DNA from: Acanthosepion esculentum
Lineage: Eukaryota > Mollusca > Cephalopoda > Sepiida > Sepiidae
Assembly: GCA_964036315.1 (NCBI GenBank)
Contig: CAXIWW010000817.1
Coordinates: 5,677,501 to 5,741,500 of the forward strand
DNA: 64,000 bases
Direction of reading: 5' to 3'
The notes beneath the pieces were generated by a model, which saw nothing but the letters and a program-made list of their open reading frames with translations, was not told the origin of the DNA and did not search any database. Positions 61,666 through 64,000 of the stretch are shown here, piece after piece (positions within the stretch are counted from its first letter, which is position 1; each line of letters begins with the position of its first letter). A program made the position numbers and the translations under genes.

Positions 61666-64000
61666 TGTTGGCTTCTGGTCCATATTTGAGCGTCTTGTGT
61701 AAGATTATACACTACATCCAGCAGCCATTATGCTGATCACTTGGTTTCTGGTGCATATTTGAGCGTCTAATGTAAAAAGATAAACTACGACCAGCAGCAT
61801 CGCCTCTGATCTGTTGGTTTCCGGTCCATATTTTGAGCGTCTAATGTAAAAAGATAAACTACGTCCATCAGCACAGCCTATGATCTGTTGGTCTCTGGTC
61901 CATATTTGAGAGTCTAATGTAAGATTTTAGACTCCGTCCAGCATGATGGTCTCTGACCTGTTGGCTTCCGGTCCATATTTGAGCGTCTTGTGTAATTTGA
62001 TACACTACGTCCAGCAGCCATGATTCTGATCTGTTGGTTTCTGGTATATATTTGAGCTTCTAATGTAAAAAGATAAACTACGTCCAGGAGCATGGCCTCT
62101 GACCTGTTGGTTTCCCGTCCATATTTGAGCGCCTAATGTAAGATTTTAGATTACATGCAGCAGCATGGCCTCTGATCTGTTGGCTTTCGGTCAATATTTG
62201 AACGTCTTGTGGAAGATGATACACTACGTCCAGCAGACATCATTCTGATCTGTTGGTTTCCCGTCCATATTTGAGCGTCTAATGTAAGATTTTAGAATAC
62301 GTCAAGCAGCATGGCATCTGACCTGTTGGCTTCCGGTCCATATTTAATCGTTTTGTGTAAGATGACACACTACGTCCAGCAGCCCTGTTTCTGATCTGTT
62401 GGTTTCTGGTGCATATTTGAGCGTCTGATGTAAAAAGATAAACTACGTCCAGCAGCATGGCCTCTGATCTGTTCGTTTCCGGTTCATATTTGTGCGTCTA
62501 ATGTAAGATTTTAGAATACGTCCAGCAGCATGTCCTCTGACCTGTTGGCTTCCGGTCCATATTTGAGCGTCTTGTGTAAGGTGATACACTACGTCCAGCA
62601 GTCATGATTCTGATATCTTGGTTTCTGGTACATATTTGAGATTCTAATGTAAAAAGATATACTACGCCAAGCAGCATGGCCTCTGACCTGTTGGCTTCCG
62701 GTCCATATTTGAGCGGCCTGTGTAAGATGATACACTACGTCCAGCAGGCCTGTTTCTGATCTCTTGGTTTCTGATGCATTTTTGAGCGTCTTGTGTAAGA
62801 TTATACACTACGCCCAGCAGCCATGATTCTGATCTGTTGGTTTCTGGTGCATATTTGAGCGTCTAATATAAAAAGATAAACTACGTCCAGCAGCCTGGCC
62901 TCTGATCTGTTGGTTTCCGGTACATATATGTGCATCTTATGTAAGATTTTAGAATACATGCAGCAGCATGGCCTCTGACCTGTTGGCTTCCGGTCCATAT
63001 TTGAGCGTCTTGTGTAAGATGATACACTACGTCCAGCAGCCATGATTCTGATCTGTTGGTTTCTGGTGCATATTTGAGCGTCTAATGTAAAAAGATTAAC
63101 TACGTCCAGCATCATGGCCTCTGATCTGTTGGTTTCCGGACCATATTTGAGCGTCTAATGCAAGATTTTAGACTACATGCAGCAGCATGGCCTCTGATCT
63201 GTTGGCTTCCGGTCCATATTTGAGCGTCTTGTGTAAGATGATTCACTACGTCCAGCAGACATGTTTCTGATCTGTTGGTTTCTGTACATATTTGAGCGTC
63301 TAATGTAAATAGATAAACTACGTCAAGCAGCATGGCCTCTGATCTGTTCGTTTCCCGTCGATATTTGAGCGTCTAATGTAAGATTTTAGAAAACGTCCAG
63401 CAAGATGGCATCTGACCTGTTGGCTTCCGGTCCATATTTGAGCGTCTTGTGTAAGATGATAAACTACGTCCAGCAGCCCTGTTTCTGATCTCTTGGTTTC
63501 TGGTGCATATTTGAGCGTCTAATGTAAAAAGATAAACTACGTCCAGCAGCATGGCCTCTGATCTGTTGGTTTCCGGTCCATATTTCAGCGTCTAATGTAA
63601 GATTTTAGACTACGTCCAGCAGCATCGCCTCGGACCTGTTGGCTCCCGGTCCATATTTGAGCGTCTTGTGTAAGGTGATACACTACGCCAGCAGCCATGA
63701 TTCTGATATCTTGGTTTCTGGTGCATATTTGAGCGTCTAATGTAAAAAGATATACTACGTCCTGCAGCATAGCCTCTGATCTGTTGGTTTCCGGTCCATA
63801 TTTGTGCGTCTAATGTAAGATTTTAGACAACGACCAGCAGCATGATCTCTGACCTGTTGGCTTCCGGTCCATATTTGAGCGTCTTGTGTAAGATGATACA
63901 CTACGTCTAGCAGCCCTGTTTCTGATCTCTTGCTTTCTGGTGCATATTTGAGCGTCTAATGTAGAAATGTAAACTACGTCCAGCAGCATGGCCTCTGATC

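Larger units (their letters stand above)
55414..64000 (+). repeat. Family A satellite array 3
   Basis: About 118 monomers of 73 bp, mostly in A1-A2-A3 order with a 219-bp period (for example GATTTTAGAC at 56301 and GATTTTACATG at 56520). It runs off the window end. It contains an imperfect duplication of 2.0-2.2 kb (56281-58310 and 59490-61665). No gene, RNA or mobile element is visible; minus-strand frames of 60-104 codons follow the trimer. Confidence 0.95.

Noticed and set aside
1..64000. tRNA, rRNA, riboswitch, bacterial promoter or terminator, origin
   Set aside because: No cloverleaf, rRNA core text or operon structure was found by eye; T runs and hairpins are part of the repeats.

Overview
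The window contains no gene that I can support. It is 64 kb of eukaryotic-type tandem (satellite) DNA built from four unrelated repeat families, which I call A to D. I cannot name the organism. Kilobase arrays with higher-order periods, internal duplications and inversions, and no coding, rRNA, tRNA, CRISPR or prokaryotic signals fit a heterochromatic block of a plant or animal chromosome. Orientation '+' follows the consensus motifs given here.

Family A is a 73-bp monomer (core CATATTTGAGCGTCTAATG). Three monomer types, A1, A2 and A3, form a 219-bp higher-order unit. Family B is an AT-rich unit of about 395 bp (cores TTTTCATTTGGTCAGATAG and CGTCCGAATTCCAGTG). Family C is a 60-bp monomer (core GATTGCTTGTAAGGCAGTT), locally organised in units of about 238 bp. 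Family D is a G-rich minisatellite (core TCGTCTGCGTGGGACTTTCT) with 31-bp and 43-bp units that differ by a 12-bp module.

Layout: A minus 1-225; A 231-5473; B 5467-6833; B minus 6834-6928; C minus 6929-7280; C 7281-9344; D 9345-14190; C 14193-18953; B 18954-19631; A 19632-33066; B 33060-34245; C minus 34246-34840; C 34841-35965; D 35966-47318; C 47319-49749; B 49750-51119; B minus 51121-53304; B 53305-55413; A 55414-64000. The order is therefore A[B[C[D]C]B]A[B[C[D]C]B]A.

The main observation is that this looks like nested insertion followed by duplication of the whole composite. The A monomer cut by B resumes on the far side of the B-C-D-C-B block without loss. In the second block the B unit cut by C resumes after about 10 missing bases, and C resumes after D inside the same part of the C monomer. 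The A-to-B, C-to-B and B-to-A junctions occur in both blocks with shared private variants, so the two blocks (about 14.2 kb and 22.3 kb) share an ancestor. They have since diverged mainly in array length (D 4.8 versus 11.4 kb; right-hand B 0.7 versus 5.7 kb).

Many long open frames exist, up to 895 codons in D, but they are by-products of repeat composition and of periods divisible by three. Nothing here encodes a recognisable protein.
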